From positions 13,024,424 to 13,088,423 of the forward strand of contig BSBN01001482.1 of NCBI GenBank assembly GCA_027924645.1: 64,000 bases of DNA, given 5' to 3'. Below the pieces are notes generated by a model. The model made no database searches, had not been told where the DNA came from, and saw nothing but the letters and a program-made list of their open reading frames with translations. The stretch is from Cunninghamia lanceolata. Its lineage: Eukaryota > Streptophyta > Pinopsida > Cupressales > Cupressaceae. Position numbers and translations under genes: made by a program. Shown here one piece after another: positions 1-12,020 of the stretch; position 1 is the stretch's first letter; the number at the start of each line of letters is the position of its first letter.

Positions 1-3
1 GGG

Positions 4-8
4 GTACC
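4..8. repeat. Target-site duplication of outer family A element (left)
   Basis: GTACC lies directly before TGTTGTGA at position 9 and recurs at 16020-16024 directly after the terminal CATCAACA. A 5-bp duplication flanking TG...CA ends is the usual signature of LTR retroelement integration and fixes the outer limits of the nest. Confidence 0.85.
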
Positions 9-35
9 TGTTGTGACGTTTTCACACATCGCCCC

Positions 36-52
36 ATTGCAAATGGGGACCC
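36..52. repeat. Terminal palindrome conserved in both family A LTRs
   Basis: CCCCATTGCAAATGGGG forms a 7-bp stem around GCA, close to the LTR start. The same 17 bases occur at about 7059-7075 in the inner family A copy, although the next kilobase is unrelated between the copies. It could be a protein-binding or end-recognition site; its function is inferred only from conservation. Confidence 0.6.
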
Positions 53-346
53 ACCCTTTTTTTTGCTTTCGGTCGTCGTGCGTTGTTTGCCCAAGCTTCA
101 AGTCGTTAAGTCTTGGGTAGTATCAGGAAATCGATCAAGTCACCTCTACGAGCTGGGAAGTGAGTCTCTCTGGAAACAAAACAAGTAAGTCAATCAACAT
201 GCAAATGAGGAATCATTGAAGGGTCAATTTGATGAACAAGATACATTGAGAACACTAAAGTCAATCCCTGAGGCTAGGAGTGATGAAATTTTGTCAAAAT
301 TGAAAAACAGAGCAAATTGCAAAAAAAATGGCTAAGTAAAATTTTA

Positions 347-1022
347 GCGCAATTTCCAGGCACAGGTGGAAATTGTGCCATTTCTCCTGAAGAGCTTTAA
401 AACATGAAATTTCATAATTTGTTTGCTAGGGATTGATTGATAGTTGGAAAATTTTGGCGTTTCATGTTCAATTTTGATTGACATTTCATGTGAAAAACTG
501 GGTAAAATGATCATCATCATCAAAAAGCGCAATTTCAGGGGATAGTGGAAATTGCACCTAGAAAAAACTTGACACTCAATTGTTGCAAATTTGAAAATTC
601 TCCAAAACCTTAACAAAAACATAAAGAAATCATTTAGAAATTCTCTAAGGAACATGAAAATCTTTGAAGAAATCTTGTGAAAAAGTCTAAAAAATCATTG
701 AGAAACCCTTGGGAAAAACGCCATCATGAAGTGAAATAGCGCAAATTTTGATAACAGGAGGAAATAGCACAAGTGCCAATCAAGTGTTCATAATTTTGGT
801 TCAAAAATGAAAAATTCAATTTTTATCTTTTTAAAAAAATCACTTGAAATTTATTAAAAAAATCCATTGAAAATCATTTGAAATCACTTTAAAATCCATG
901 CCAAGGGAATAGAAAAAGTTTTAAGGTAAAAATCCACGCTAAGAAAATAGCGCAATTTCCATGCCATAGTGGAAATTGCGCCCAAAAAAGCGCAATTTCC
1001 AAGCACCAATGGAAATTGCGCC
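347..1022. repeat. Cluster of five hairpin modules in the outer LTR
   Basis: Five imperfect copies of a palindromic module occur at about 347-379, 527-558, 739-770, 950-982 and 990-1022. The best has arms GCGCAATTTCC and GGAAATTGCGC around a 10-base loop. The sequence between modules is AT-rich and low in complexity, with no coding potential. The modules sit where the inner family A copy carries its GGCGG array. Confidence 0.75.
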
Positions 1023-1977
1023 ACCCACATTTACCTTGCATTCGATAAAAATTCGCCAATATCATGTAGATAGTGCATAAAGGTAAAAGAACTTGACATG
1101 ATGCTCCCATTATCAAATACTATGACTTGTGAATTTTCATCTTGCAGGTGTGTGAGAATCTGGAGGCGAGCTATGCATCCAAAGAAGAGGAGCATCCAGA
1201 GGATCGAGACATCATCGAGTTCACCATCACTTGCTTCCACAAGAGAACTTCATCGCCAGAGTGAGAGATGTCATCATCCATCTTGCAAGTTTTACCATCC
1301 GAGCATCCAAAAGATCATTTCCATGTTCGAGTTCAAGGTCTTCCACTTCATCCATCAGAAAGGTCAAGTGCAGACATTGCGAAGTCTAGTCTACTCCAGG
1401 AATACACACGTCAGAGATATTCTCTAGTTCAACATCCAATGTTAGAATCCTACACAAGCATCACAAGAAAAGAAAGATGAATGAGCATAAGTATCAAGAA
1501 AATACACGAATTACATCCAAAGATGATGACAAGGTGGAAGAACAAGGACAAGTTCCCAAATTCCACGTTTGAGGAGAAATAGTTCCAGAGAAGTGAAAAT
1601 TCAAGTTCGAAAACTCATCCAAGAAAGAAGATACAATTTGGGAAAATGCATCAAGAAGCACGAAAAAGTATTGAAAATCCAAAAATTTGCTCGAAATGCT
1701 CGAGTGGCGTTCATACATCATCAACCAATCATTTCTCGCCACGTCATCACGTCCATGCTCAACATATATGCAACAAAGTCCAAGAGAAAGAGGGCATCCT
1801 ATCTAGAAGATTCCCAGAGATTCCAACATGTCATGCTTATCACCTTGGGAAACGTGCCTTCATTGCCTTTGTTTTTTTACTAAAAATAGTTGGTTGTTGT
1901 AACTAATTGTTGATGTGGCAAAATCTCGGCCATTGGTTGCTCAAATCGATCTTGGCCCTTCATTGTATTTTGAGGAC

Positions 1978-1985
1978 TATAAAAA
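1978..1985 (+). promoter_or_regulatory. TATA box of the outer family A LTR
   Basis: TATAAAAA is followed by GGGCTCCC and then purine-rich GGAGAGAG sequence. The corresponding place in the inner copy (12021) has TATAAAAG in similar surroundings. This supports an LTR promoter reading on the + strand, now separated from its R/U5 by the gypsy insertion. Confidence 0.6.
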
Positions 1986-2063
1986 GGGCTCCCTTCTCTT
2001 TCATTTGTAAGGAGAGAGTTGCTATAGGAGAGAGTAGAATAGCAAGTAGAGTAGGCGTAGAGA

Positions 2064-2068
2064 AGAGG
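2064..2068. repeat. Target-site duplication of gypsy element B (left)
   Basis: AGAGG lies directly before TGTTTACC at 2069 and recurs at 15181-15185 directly after TGTCTACA. It defines the gypsy insertion into the outer LTR. Confidence 0.85.
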
Positions 2069-2429
2069 TGTTTACCGCAATATGGTGTGTTTTACAGAAC
2101 ATGAAGTAAACAGAAATAAGTAGTATAGTGCATCATGCAACCATAACAGGATTACTCAGAACGGAATATTGTATTTATCATTGATTCACAGAAACATTAC
2201 AATGTTCATGCCAGCAACATACATATTCATTGTGACTCCAATGTCTGCATAATAACTATTGTCAAATCACTGATATCTAGCTACAATGCATTGATGACTT
2301 AAATACTTTTGGCCAAGGTTGGTTGTGATGCCAACCATTGGTACCGACTCCAAACTACCCGACCTGTCGGTTGATGCCGACAACTAATTACAATATTTGT
2401 TTACTTAAACTATTATTTTGCTGTCTACA
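2069..2429 (-). repeat. 3' LTR of gypsy element B
   Basis: This 361-bp LTR is read on the - strand and starts TGTAGACA. Its first 62 bases (2368-2429 on the + strand) match 15119-15180 almost base for base. On the + strand it runs from TGTTTACC to TGTCTACA and directly adjoins a C-run, which is the polypurine tract on the - strand. Confidence 0.85.
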
Positions 2430-2443
2430 TCTACCCCCCCCCC
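2430..2443 (-). other. Polypurine tract of gypsy element B
   Basis: On the - strand this reads as a run of ten G followed by TAGA, directly upstream of the 3' LTR. This is where second-strand priming occurs in LTR elements, and it confirms the - orientation. Confidence 0.75.
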
Positions 2444-2619
2444 AAAATTGGTCGTCTTCCAGACGACATTCACATCAAAATGACAAAATTATGAAGAAAC
2501 TTAACCATCCTACTGAGAGTGTGGAGGTTGGGAAGACGTCCCTGGATGTACTGACGAGGTTGGGGTGGCTAATCGTTGTTGTGCTTGCAGCTTCCTTGCT
2601 TCCTCGATCCTTTGCCGCA

Positions 2620-4904
2620 GCTAGTGTTGGGCTACTAGCTCCCGCTCTCTTGCTGCCTTCACCATGTGACCGACTTCCATGACTTGTGCTTTAGCCTTCA
2701 TTACTTCTGCCTCCTTCACCTCAAGTTGTACTCCCATGTCTTTCATCTTATCCTCCATCTCCCTCAACTTGGCTTCTAAGCCTGATGCCCTGGCCTTTTC
2801 TGTTTCCGTGGCCTCTATCTGTTGTGCTAACTGTTGGTGGGACCTCTGAATGTGCTCAGCCAATTCTTTCTTCTTTGTCTATAGGGCTGCCTCACTCTCC
2901 TTCTCCTTCTTCTCCAACATCACCTCTTTTCTCTTCAGCTCAAAGAACTTTTGCTTGTAGGCCTTCTCTATGGTGAACAGGGACTATGACTTCTGTGTCC
3001 CTTCCTCCTACCACTGGCCGTGACCCTCTCCATCAGTCATGCATCTCCTGAGTGTCAATCTCTGGCCATCCTCTCGTTGTAAATTGTCGAGCAAATTCCT
3101 CCTCATAGCCATGCTGAACAAAGTTCCTGATTCTCCTGGCCTCTTGAGCCACTACCTGTGACCGTCCCAATCTCAGCTGTTTAGAGATATCAGCTATCTC
3201 CCCCATATAATCTGCCATATTCTCCAAGTCCTCCATGTGCCTCTGGATGGTACCTATTGGGTCGGAGGGGTCAGGTCTGGAAAGTGTGAGGATCAATCCC
3301 TCCAGAAATCCTTCCTCCTCTGGTGAAGTCGCTGGGGAGCCCATAATATCCATGGACGGTCCTCCTACCTCATGTGTAGCCGGTACCAGCTGTGGAGGAA
3401 TGCACTGTTGATTGATCTGGTCCGTAACGCTGAGCTGCTCTACGCTCTCTGTCCCCCTTGGTGTGTTGCCCTCCTCCTGGCCTTCTGTCATCATGTGTAG
3501 TGGGCTCAGCAAGGGTACCTCAGGCATGTCTATTGTTAGGCCAATGTCACTTAACCAGTTATCTATTTTGTCCTGACCTCCTGCCAATGCCGATGGTAAC
3601 TCGACCTGTGGTGTGACCAATCCCCCTGTTATGGAAGGTGGTGGTGAAGTCGTCATCAAGGGTGTGGCTGGAGATGGTATGACTCCTGCTGACAATCTTA
3701 CCCTGACTGGCTGTGTGGCTGTGCCCTGTGTCTCTGTACTCTGTGAGGGTGCTGGTAATGTAAATGATGCTGATTTGAGTTTTGGAAGTACCAAAACTCC
3801 TTTAGGCTGACCCCCTTTTTCCGCTACTATATTTTCCTCAGTATCCCTCATGGTGGCCTCCCTCGTCACACTTCGTGTCATTCTCGGTGCAGGTATCTCA
3901 TCTATGGATGAGTCACTTTCTACCATTGGTGACTGTGCCCTATCTTCCTCTTCTTCTTCTTCCTCTTCCTCTTCTTCACTTTCGGTGGGTGTTTCCCTTT
4001 GCTTCCTTTTCCTTTTTGGCCGGCGCGAAGGCTCTTCTCCATGAGCTGTATCGAGGCCTTTCCAGTAGAAGGTTGTAGGCCATCCCGGCCCTATCTGTAA
4101 TGTCGGTTGCAACCCACCCCATTTGTCCGCCGGGACCTGCGTATGGATGGCATCGAGGAAGAGGGCAATGGCGTGTTGTGTCATATAAAATACTTTGTGC
4201 CGCTAGGATAAGAACTCCCTAATCCTCTCTGTCAAGTACCTCGCCCAGTTGTATACCTTGCCAACACTCAATCCGATCATATAATCGACCATCCATAGGG
4301 CGATGTCGGATGCCCTACTGGAACCCGTCAGTCTGCACTTCATGACATCCATGATACATTTCCATTCTTCATTTGCAATTAAATTCTTCCTCAGACCCTG
4401 ATTACCTGAGTTCCAGATGGTGTCTTTTTCTTTGTCTGTGAGGTCATTTCGACATACTTTCTGGATGAGGGTTTCTTTGTGCTGCTGGGTCATTCGGCCG
4501 AGTTTCACCACGCTCAAACCGACGGTTGGAACCCCCATCACTCTGGTGAAATCTTGTGGCCAAAATGATATAGTAACTGAATGGCCCCGATACTCAATAA
4601 TGGACCTGCTGGTGTGCTCGTAGAAGTTGTCGACCATAGCTTTTAAATACGGCTCGAACTCCCTCGCATTGAATAGGGCATCAGTATGATCTTGTCGACT
4701 TGGGCATGTTTCAATGCTATCTTCAGCACATTGTCTTCTGGTGCATTCTTCCACCATTGTTTGCATTCGTTTCCTGTCAGGCTTTCCCAGGCGATGGCCT
4801 TCATTCCCGCATCCGCACTTGGTTTCTTCCTCTCCTCCGATGCAATCTTTGGTCTGTAGGCTGCAATCTTTTTGCCCTTGTCCATTATCCAATTTTTCTG
4901 ACAA
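2620..4904 (-). pseudogene. Extra 3' ORF of gypsy element B (nuclear, coiled-coil protein?)
   Basis: The ORF lies downstream of integrase, on the same strand, and would encode roughly 760 residues. Part 1 (4904-4203, 233 codons) is folded-looking and includes an FTRVMGVPT stretch that recalls the plant mobile/transposon-associated domains carried by some gypsy elements. That match is only a resemblance. A TAG ends part 1, and the frame continues (4184-3033) with a basic RRPKRKRKQR cluster like a nuclear localisation signal, a run of Glu, and a long Ser/Thr/Pro-rich stretch that is probably disordered. A frameshift and one more TAG then lead into a Glu/Lys-rich coiled coil (about 2960-2621). 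No signal peptide or membrane segment is seen, so it is not envelope-like. Confidence 0.65.
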
Positions 4905-4984
4905 TTCCGATGCTAGTTAATTGGATGCCGCTGCTAAGTATTTGAGAGCCGATTGCTGAGCCGATGTTGAGTGCGTGAGCGGAT

Positions 4985-5235
4985 GCTGTTTTCTTCTTCT
5001 CCCTGTACGGTCAAGTACGGACGGTCAACAAAATGGTGCAAAGGTACGATTCACTGCAATTGTACGGTCTGTACTTGTACGGACTCCTTGGTGTTTCCTT
5101 TTCCCTGTACGGCCTAGTATGGCCCCCCTTTATTTTTCCTGTTGCTGCTTTGAATGCAGGTTGGCCGTTTTTTTGTTTTTTTGTTTTTTTTTTTTTAAGG
5201 GTTGATTGGTTTGGCCGTACGTCGTACGACCCTTT
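4985..5235. repeat. Cluster of GTACGG motifs between pol and the extra ORF
   Basis: This ~250-bp non-coding spacer holds about ten GTAC/TACGG-type motifs, such as TGTACGGTC, and ends in CGTACGTCGTACG. Long T-runs (5165-5200 and 5231-5265) follow. The cluster may be a promoter or splice-control region for the downstream ORF; nothing in the sequence proves this. Confidence 0.45.
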
Positions 5236-5353
5236 TTTTTCAATTTTTTTTTAACGCAATTTTTTCCTTGCCTCTTTGCTGCTGCGTCGTCCCGATGGCC
5301 TCCTCGATTTGGTCTTCCACCACCTCGATTTCTATCATGTGGCGGAATATACA

Positions 5354-7035
5354 CTATATATACCCTTTCTGTCGGAGGCAATCGTTAGAGCAACATTGAT
5401 CGACCTCTTCTAGTTCCCATATCCGATCCACCACTGTATTTTCATCTTGTATCAACCTCAAGTTCCATCCCATCGGTTCCTGAGTCCACTGGAATGTTCT
5501 TCCGTCGTCGTTCATGCTGATGTTCTTGGTCCTGAACTTCGCCTTCCAAATTCGGCTTCTTGGAATCTGAACATATGGGGTTCCCTGGTTCTTCAACCTT
5601 AGTTGTAGGACCTCATTCTCATAGGGTGACCTTTCAATTATGAACATGGCCTCTGCGACATACCTTCTCACCGAAGTTTTTATTTCTCTTGGTAATAAGA
5701 ATTCAAACTTCTCTCTTACCTTATTGCATTCGGCTATCCATCGGTTCCACCCCTGTTCCTCCTCATTCTCAGCGTCGTCTTCGCCATTTCCAATAATGTC
5801 GCTATCGACCATCCCTTTTCGAATGCCGATTTGCATCGTTCTTGGTCCAAAAAACCCAGTTACAGGTTCATATGGTGCACTCCGGAAACATATTCCATTG
5901 GTCCCCTTTGTTGTCTCTTCCAGCATTGCGTATCCCAACATATTGATGCCTATTGTTTCTTCTTTTCTCTCCTTGTAAATTTTCAGTTTCGACCCGTTCA
6001 GTGCTTCTTTGACTGGGCTTCCATCTAGATTGTCTAACTTTATAGCCCCATTGTCCATCAATTCCCGTATTCTAAACGGTCCTAACCACCGCACTTTGAA
6101 CTTCCCAGGCTTGATTTCGTTACGGCCGTTATATTTGAGAACTAACTAGCCTGGCCGGAATTCCATTCTCTGTAGGTGTCTGTCGTGCCAATACTTCCGA
6201 CGTTTCTACATAATTTTCGTCGACCATTGAGCCAAGATTCTTTTCTCGTCCAATTTATTCAACTGGAACAGTCTTTCTTCCAGACTCTCCGTATCTCCTA
6301 GTCTGTTTTCCACTGCAATTCTCAGACTTGGAACGAGGTATTCTACTGGTACTACCGCTTCTTGGCCATACATCAACTGGAAAGGAGTGTGTCCCGTCGT
6401 TACCTTATAAGTGGTTCGATAAGCCCATAACACTACAGGTAACCTCTCTTCCCAGTCCGATCCTTCGATACCGCATGACTTGTGGATTACCGAAACGAGC
6501 ACCTTATTTGTTGACTCCGCCTGCCCATTCGCCCTTGGATAGTACGGACTTGATAGGGTGTGCAGGATTTTCAACTCCGTAGTCATAAGTCGGATGACGT
6601 GGTTGACAAAATGTCCCCCACGGTCACTCGTCAATTGAATGGGAATTCCATACCTTGTCACGATCTGCTCGTATATGAACTTTGCCGTACTTAATGCAGT
6701 GTTATCTTCCAGTGCCTTCGCTTTTGCCCACTTCATCAAATATTCCGTAGCCACTATTATGTACCGACATCGGTGTAGTTGGCTGACTTTCAATGGTCCT
6801 ACAAAATCCAACCCCCATCTCTCAAAAAGCTCTTGAGGTTGTGATGGCCAGAGTGGCATATAATCCCTCTTTAGCAGTTTCCCTACCCTCTGACAAGTGT
6901 CACATTGAATTACCCATTCTCGGGCATCTATGTACCGTCGGCCACCATAGGCCGGCGAGTAGGACTTTCCGTGCCGTGGCGTCGGGACCCATATGTCCCC
7001 CTGCTAGTCCCTCATGGGCTTCCGCCAATACACCC
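5354..7035 (-). pseudogene. Gypsy B pol, 3' part: integrase
   Basis: On the - strand this part begins at the inner insertion point with the integrase HHCC zinc-binding region (His pair, then a CDTC pair near 6880). The catalytic core follows (about 6859-6250), including DFVGPL, TSDRGGHF and a YYPRANGQAE stretch that supply D, D and E. The C-terminal WLGPFRI segment at about 6090 recalls the GPY/F module. A further ~200 residues (to 5354) extend beyond the usual integrase end and match nothing I recognise. Breaks: a small deletion and frameshift in the zinc-binding region near 6930, and TAG stops near 6206 and 6148, both where Gln would be expected. The protein would insert element cDNA into chromosomes in the nucleus. 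Confidence 0.88.
7031..7035. repeat. Target-site duplication of inner family A LTR (left)
   Basis: CACCC precedes TGTTGTGA at 7036 and recurs at 12930-12934 after CATCAACA. Leaving out one copy and the insert keeps the pol frame across the junction, so the insertion point is precise. Confidence 0.92.
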
Positions 7036-7439
7036 TGTTGTGATGTAATCACACATCGCCCCATTGCAAATGGGGACCCCCTTTTTTTTTCTTGCTTTCT
7101 GTCCTTGTTTTGCTTTAGGTTTAGTTTTCCTCTGAGCTTGTAGGATTTTGATAGTGTTGTGTATCCAAGTCTCAACAGTTTCTTGCTAAAGGTCTATATG
7201 CCTTCATCCTGATGCATGTCACTGAGACCCTGAAAATGACTAAGTCTGATATCCTAAAAATCCTGAAAAAATGACTAAGTCTGAAATCTGGTGGATCCTC
7301 AGAAATCTAGAATCTGCATGCTAAGTCCTATGGATCCAGGACCTATCTCAAACATCCTGGAAGTATATTGATAAATATTTAAAGTATAAGAAACTCAATA
7401 GCTGACTTATACTTAAACATATTTTCAATATACTTCCAC

Positions 7440-10400
7440 TCAGGAAATGCAAAATTTGACTAAGGCAAGAAATCCAAGGGTACTGTCCAAACCCGCCCAG
7501 ACTGGGCGGCCTCACAAGGTCCTCTTGGACAGTGTCTTCACCATCAGGAGAGCTTGTCCAGACAACACCCTCAAAACCGCCCAGGGAAAATTAGGATGTT
7601 TTCACGAGCTTTTGTTGATTAAAGGGAGTTAGGAAGTGATGATGGAGTCAAAAACTAAGATTTTGATGAAAACTCCATGCCTCACCTCCAAACCCGCCCA
7701 GACTGGGCAGCCTTGGCACAAGGTCATGGATTCAACGTCAAGCACATGCACTTGTCCAGACAGTACTTCCAAATCCGCCCTAGGAATAAATTGTCAAGTG
7801 TTTTGAGCTCCAAGTGCTTGGATGATGATCAAATTATAAAGAGAGTCCATTTGGAGGAGTTTGAATGTAGTTTCAAGTGCAAATCCATGCATCACCTCTC
7901 AACCCGCCCTACCTAGGCGGCCTCATGAGGCAGTGATGGACAATGTCTCCTGTCACATCAATTTCTCCAGACACTGCACTCAAAACCGCCCTACAGGGAA
8001 AAATGGTTAAGTGTTGAAGTTTTGCATGCATGGAGTACTGAGATGTGAAGGTTTGAGAGGATTAAGTGAGTTTTAAGATGAAAATCCAAGGGTCATGTCC
8101 AAACCCGCCCTCCCTGGGCGGCCTCAGGAAGGGGTCTTGGACAATGTTGCCTGTCACATGAAATTCTCCACACACTGCTCCCAAAACCGCCCTAGAGAAA
8201 AAATGGTTAAGTGTTGAGGTTTTCATGTACAAAACACTAAGGTATGGTGATCTGTAAGTAAGGTTTATGAGTTTGAGTGAAGTCAAGTGGATGATAGGCA
8301 ATATTCCAAGTGTCACTCTTGAACCCGCCCTTCCTGGGCGGCTTTACCATGGTCACATGGACATTGTCATCATCACCACATGATACTCTCCAGACAGTGC
8401 TTCCAATCCCGCCCTAGGTAAGATTGTGTAAAATTCAAAGTGTTTCAATGCAAAACATCAGAAGGTGATCAAGATTGATGGAAATTTGAAGGTTTTAGAA
8501 TGCTTTAGGAGTCAAAATCCAAGGGCTACCTCCAAACCCGCCCTACTTGGGCGGCCTCAAGAGGGTCTTATGGACAACTTTACCTCCTCTACATGAAACT
8601 CTCCAGACAACATCCCTAAACCCGCCCTTGGAGGAAGTATTAAGTTTTGAAGTCTTTTAACCACAAAGCATTGGAATATCATGAAGTTTGAATGAAAAAC
8701 TTGGAGGTTTGAATACATCAAGTAAGTTTTAAGGCAAAATCCAAAGGACACCCTTAAACCCGCCCTTCCTGGGCGGCCTCAAGGGGTCTTTGTGGATTCC
8801 ATCACCAAACACATGAAATCCTCCATGCACTCTCTCTAGGACCGCTCAGGATGAAAGGTAACACACACTATTAGGTTTGTCTGATCAAGGAATGCCAAGG
8901 AGAGGTAAGTTAGAGTCAAGCTCAAGGGGTGAGAAGTTCTTAAGTGCCAAAATCCACACTACACCCTCAAACCCGCCCTACCTGGGCGGCCTCAAGAGCC
9001 CCTTGTGGACTATGTCACCTAGAACATGAAATTCTCCAAACACTTACTCATAATCCGCCCAAGATGAAGGACAATGCAATTTGCAAGGTCGTTAGACGAG
9101 AATGATCAAGATGATATCACAAGGGAAAGAGAGTCAAGTCCAGAGGCTAAGAAGTTTCTAAGTGTTGAAATGCACATCATACTCCTAAACCTGCCTCACA
9201 TGAGTGGCCTTGAGCTCCAGGGTTAAACACCTTCATCACTTGCACATCACACTCTCCATACAACTCAGTCGAACCCGCTCAAGGAAGAGACTTATCAGAT
9301 TTTGAAATATTTTGAGTTCAAGTACAAAAGAGATCATGTAGGTTGGATGAAAATGCATAAGATTGAACGTTCTTGAGACATTTTGAAAGCAAATCCAAGG
9401 GGTATCTCCAAAGCCGCCCTACTTGGGCGGCCTCAAGGGGTGTCTGTGGATAGTGTCACCTTTCACCTGATATTCTCCACTCAACATGCTCAAACCCGCC
9501 CTAGGTGAAGAATGTCATAAGTTGCAAGGGTGAGTTAATGATAAGTGGAAATCCTTAAGGGAGGACAAGGCAAGTTTAAAGGGATTATATCGTCCACTCA
9601 ACATCCTCCATACCACTTAGCCTAGGCGGATTTCACCTTGATATGTGGATAGGGTTCATCAAACATTCCAAATTTGTCTTCTGACTTCCATCAATCATTC
9701 ACCAACACTAAGTCATACAAGGACAAGTTTGGGAGATCATCAAGGTTAGGAAAAGATGTTATAGACAGAGAATCCACACCATGTGCCCAAACCCGCCCTT
9801 CCTAGGCGGTCTCAAGAAGGGGTCTTGGATTCATTCATGTCTTCACATACATCTCTCCATGCAAACACTCCAATTCCACCTTTCTTAAGTAGACTTCACC
9901 TATGCAAATGGACATCATCACCTAACATCTCCAAGTTTGCCTTCTCACTTCATAAACATCTCAAAATGGCTAAGTCTTAGGCAAGTTCAAGAGAAGGGAC
10001 TTCATGAGGAGAGGAATGGTCATTAAATGTTGAAAATCCACACTACATCTCCAAACCCGCCCATGCTAGGCGGCCTTGAGCTCTATGTCTGGATAACTTC
10101 ATCTCCTTCCACATGACATCCTCCAGACAACACTCCTAAAGCCGCTTAGGGGTGAAAACCATAAATTTGCAAGTATAAATCAATGTAATAATGAAGATGA
10201 ACATGTCAAAGGTGAAATGAGCAAGTGCAAAGTTGTTTTAAGTTGAAAAATCCAAAGGTCATTCTCTAGGCGGCTTTAGACTCCTCACATGGACAATGTC
10301 ACCTTCCACATGAAATTGTCCACACATACCCTCCAAACCCGCCCATGCTAGGCGGCCTTGACCTCTATGCTTGGACAACTTCACCTCTTGCACAACACAC

Positions 10401-11165
10401 TCTCCAGACATCAACCTTAAACCCGCTCAAGTAGAAGACCTATGAAGATTTGATGAAAGTTCATAAGTTGGAAGGTATTTTAAGGTAAAGTCCAAAGGTC
10501 ACCTCTAATCCCGCCCTTCCTAGGCGGTTTTCACCATGACAAGTGGACATCATCACCCAACATCCAAGTTGTGTCTTTCAACTTCATGAGCATCTCAAGA
10601 TTTCACTAAGTGTTGGAGTTGATAGAAAAGCCTTATCAAATGAAGGGAATGAATCTCAAATGAGGTGAAAATCCTTACTAGCCTCCCAATCCCGCCCATG
10701 CTGGGCGGCCTTGAGCCCTTCATCTGGATGATGTCGCCTCTTCCACAACATACTCTCCATACACACCCTCCAAACCCGCCTTGTCAAGTGACTCCCACCA
10801 TCATGCATGTCTTCCACACCATTCACTCCATGCACTCACTCTAAATCCGCCCATGCTTCAAGAATTACATAGCATTCAAAGGAGGATAAACTCTCAATGA
10901 AACAAGTAAAGAACTCTTTAAGTTGTCAAAACCAAGCTAAAAATGCTTAAGTGATGAAAATTCCTTACACCTCTTCCAATCCCGCCCATGCTAGGCGGTC
11001 TTGAGCACTTTGCCTGGACAATGTCATGTCATTCACAAGACACTCTCCGGATGACACCCCTAAACCCGCCCAGCCTGGGCGGATTTCACACCTTGACATG
11101 GAATTCACATCAAATAATCCATACTGTCCCTCTAAACCCGCCTAGGCACTTAGGCATGGATTTCA
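7440..11165. repeat. Tandem array of ~210-bp units with CCGCCC/GGGCGG palindromes
   Basis: Some 16-19 units have spacing of mostly 200-220 bp early in the array (palindromes near 7493, 7692, 7903, 8105, 8324, 8537, 8758, 8973) and less regular spacing later (9414, 9792, 10056, 10340, 10513, 10690, 10980, 11070). Each unit has an AAACCCGCCC...GGGCGGCCTC palindrome; the first, CCGCCCAGACTGGGCGG, is perfect around one base. Most units have a second half-site (ACCGCCC) roughly 80-90 bp later. Units drift in sequence and decay toward the right. No coding potential is seen. The array lies in the U3 part of the LTR. Confidence 0.88.
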
Positions 11166-12020
11166 TGCGAAAGGATATGTTTTGAAATGTCATTTTTTTA
11201 ATCCCACATGCATAAGTTGAATGTAATTTGTTATTGAAAATCCTTCATATCAAGTCTTAATTTGATGTGTTTCTTCTTGTAGGTGATGGAGGATCCAAGG
11301 AGGTGAATAGCGAGAGCTCATACATGAGAAGTTTGGAAGGCTGAGGAACATTGCCCAAGTTCATCATCATCACCACATGGAGGAGAGCTCCTGCATCAAG
11401 TTCATTTTACTTTGAAGACTTCGTAGATATAATGCCATGTGGAGGGGAGCTAGTTCAAGATGATCAAGGTTACAAGTGTAGTTCATCATCAAGAGCATCA
11501 TCCATTCGAGGTGAGGATCAGTGGAAGGTTGTCACTTCACCACGCACATCTTGAAGGAGGTCATTATCCAGAAGCTCACATATCATGTGCCAGACAAGAA
11601 GAACTCTCATCAGGCACTAGTCTACACCGTGAGTCCATGCAACTGTCCAGAGGCATGATCCTGCACAAGCACAACAACATCACAAGATGAGAGATGAGCA
11701 TGATCATCAAAGCGATCCATGAGTTACATCAAGACAACAAGAAGAAAATATTCTAAGTAAAGTGAACATGAAGTGAATCACACTAGTTCATTCAAAGATG
11801 TTGAGGTGGCACGTACACATCATCAAGCCAATCGCATTCTACCATGTAAGAGGGCCCACCATAGAGATGCTCCAAAGATGCTTATCACATTGGGAAACGT
11901 GCCTTCATTGCCTCTTTCATGTTCTAAAAATAGCAAATTTTGTAACAAACTGCCTTGTTGTCTCAATCTTGGCCGTTGATTGTCAAATCAATCCTGGCCC
12001 TTCATGTAATTTATGGAGTC

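Noticed and set aside
3033..4184. Envelope-like gene in the gypsy element
   Set aside because: No signal peptide, membrane segment or cleavage site; the basic cluster and coiled coil point to a nuclear accessory protein instead.
7440..11165. Regularly spaced palindromic repeats resembling a CRISPR array
   Set aside because: Units are ~210 bp, imperfect, inside a plant LTR, with no short identical repeats and unique spacers and no cas genes.
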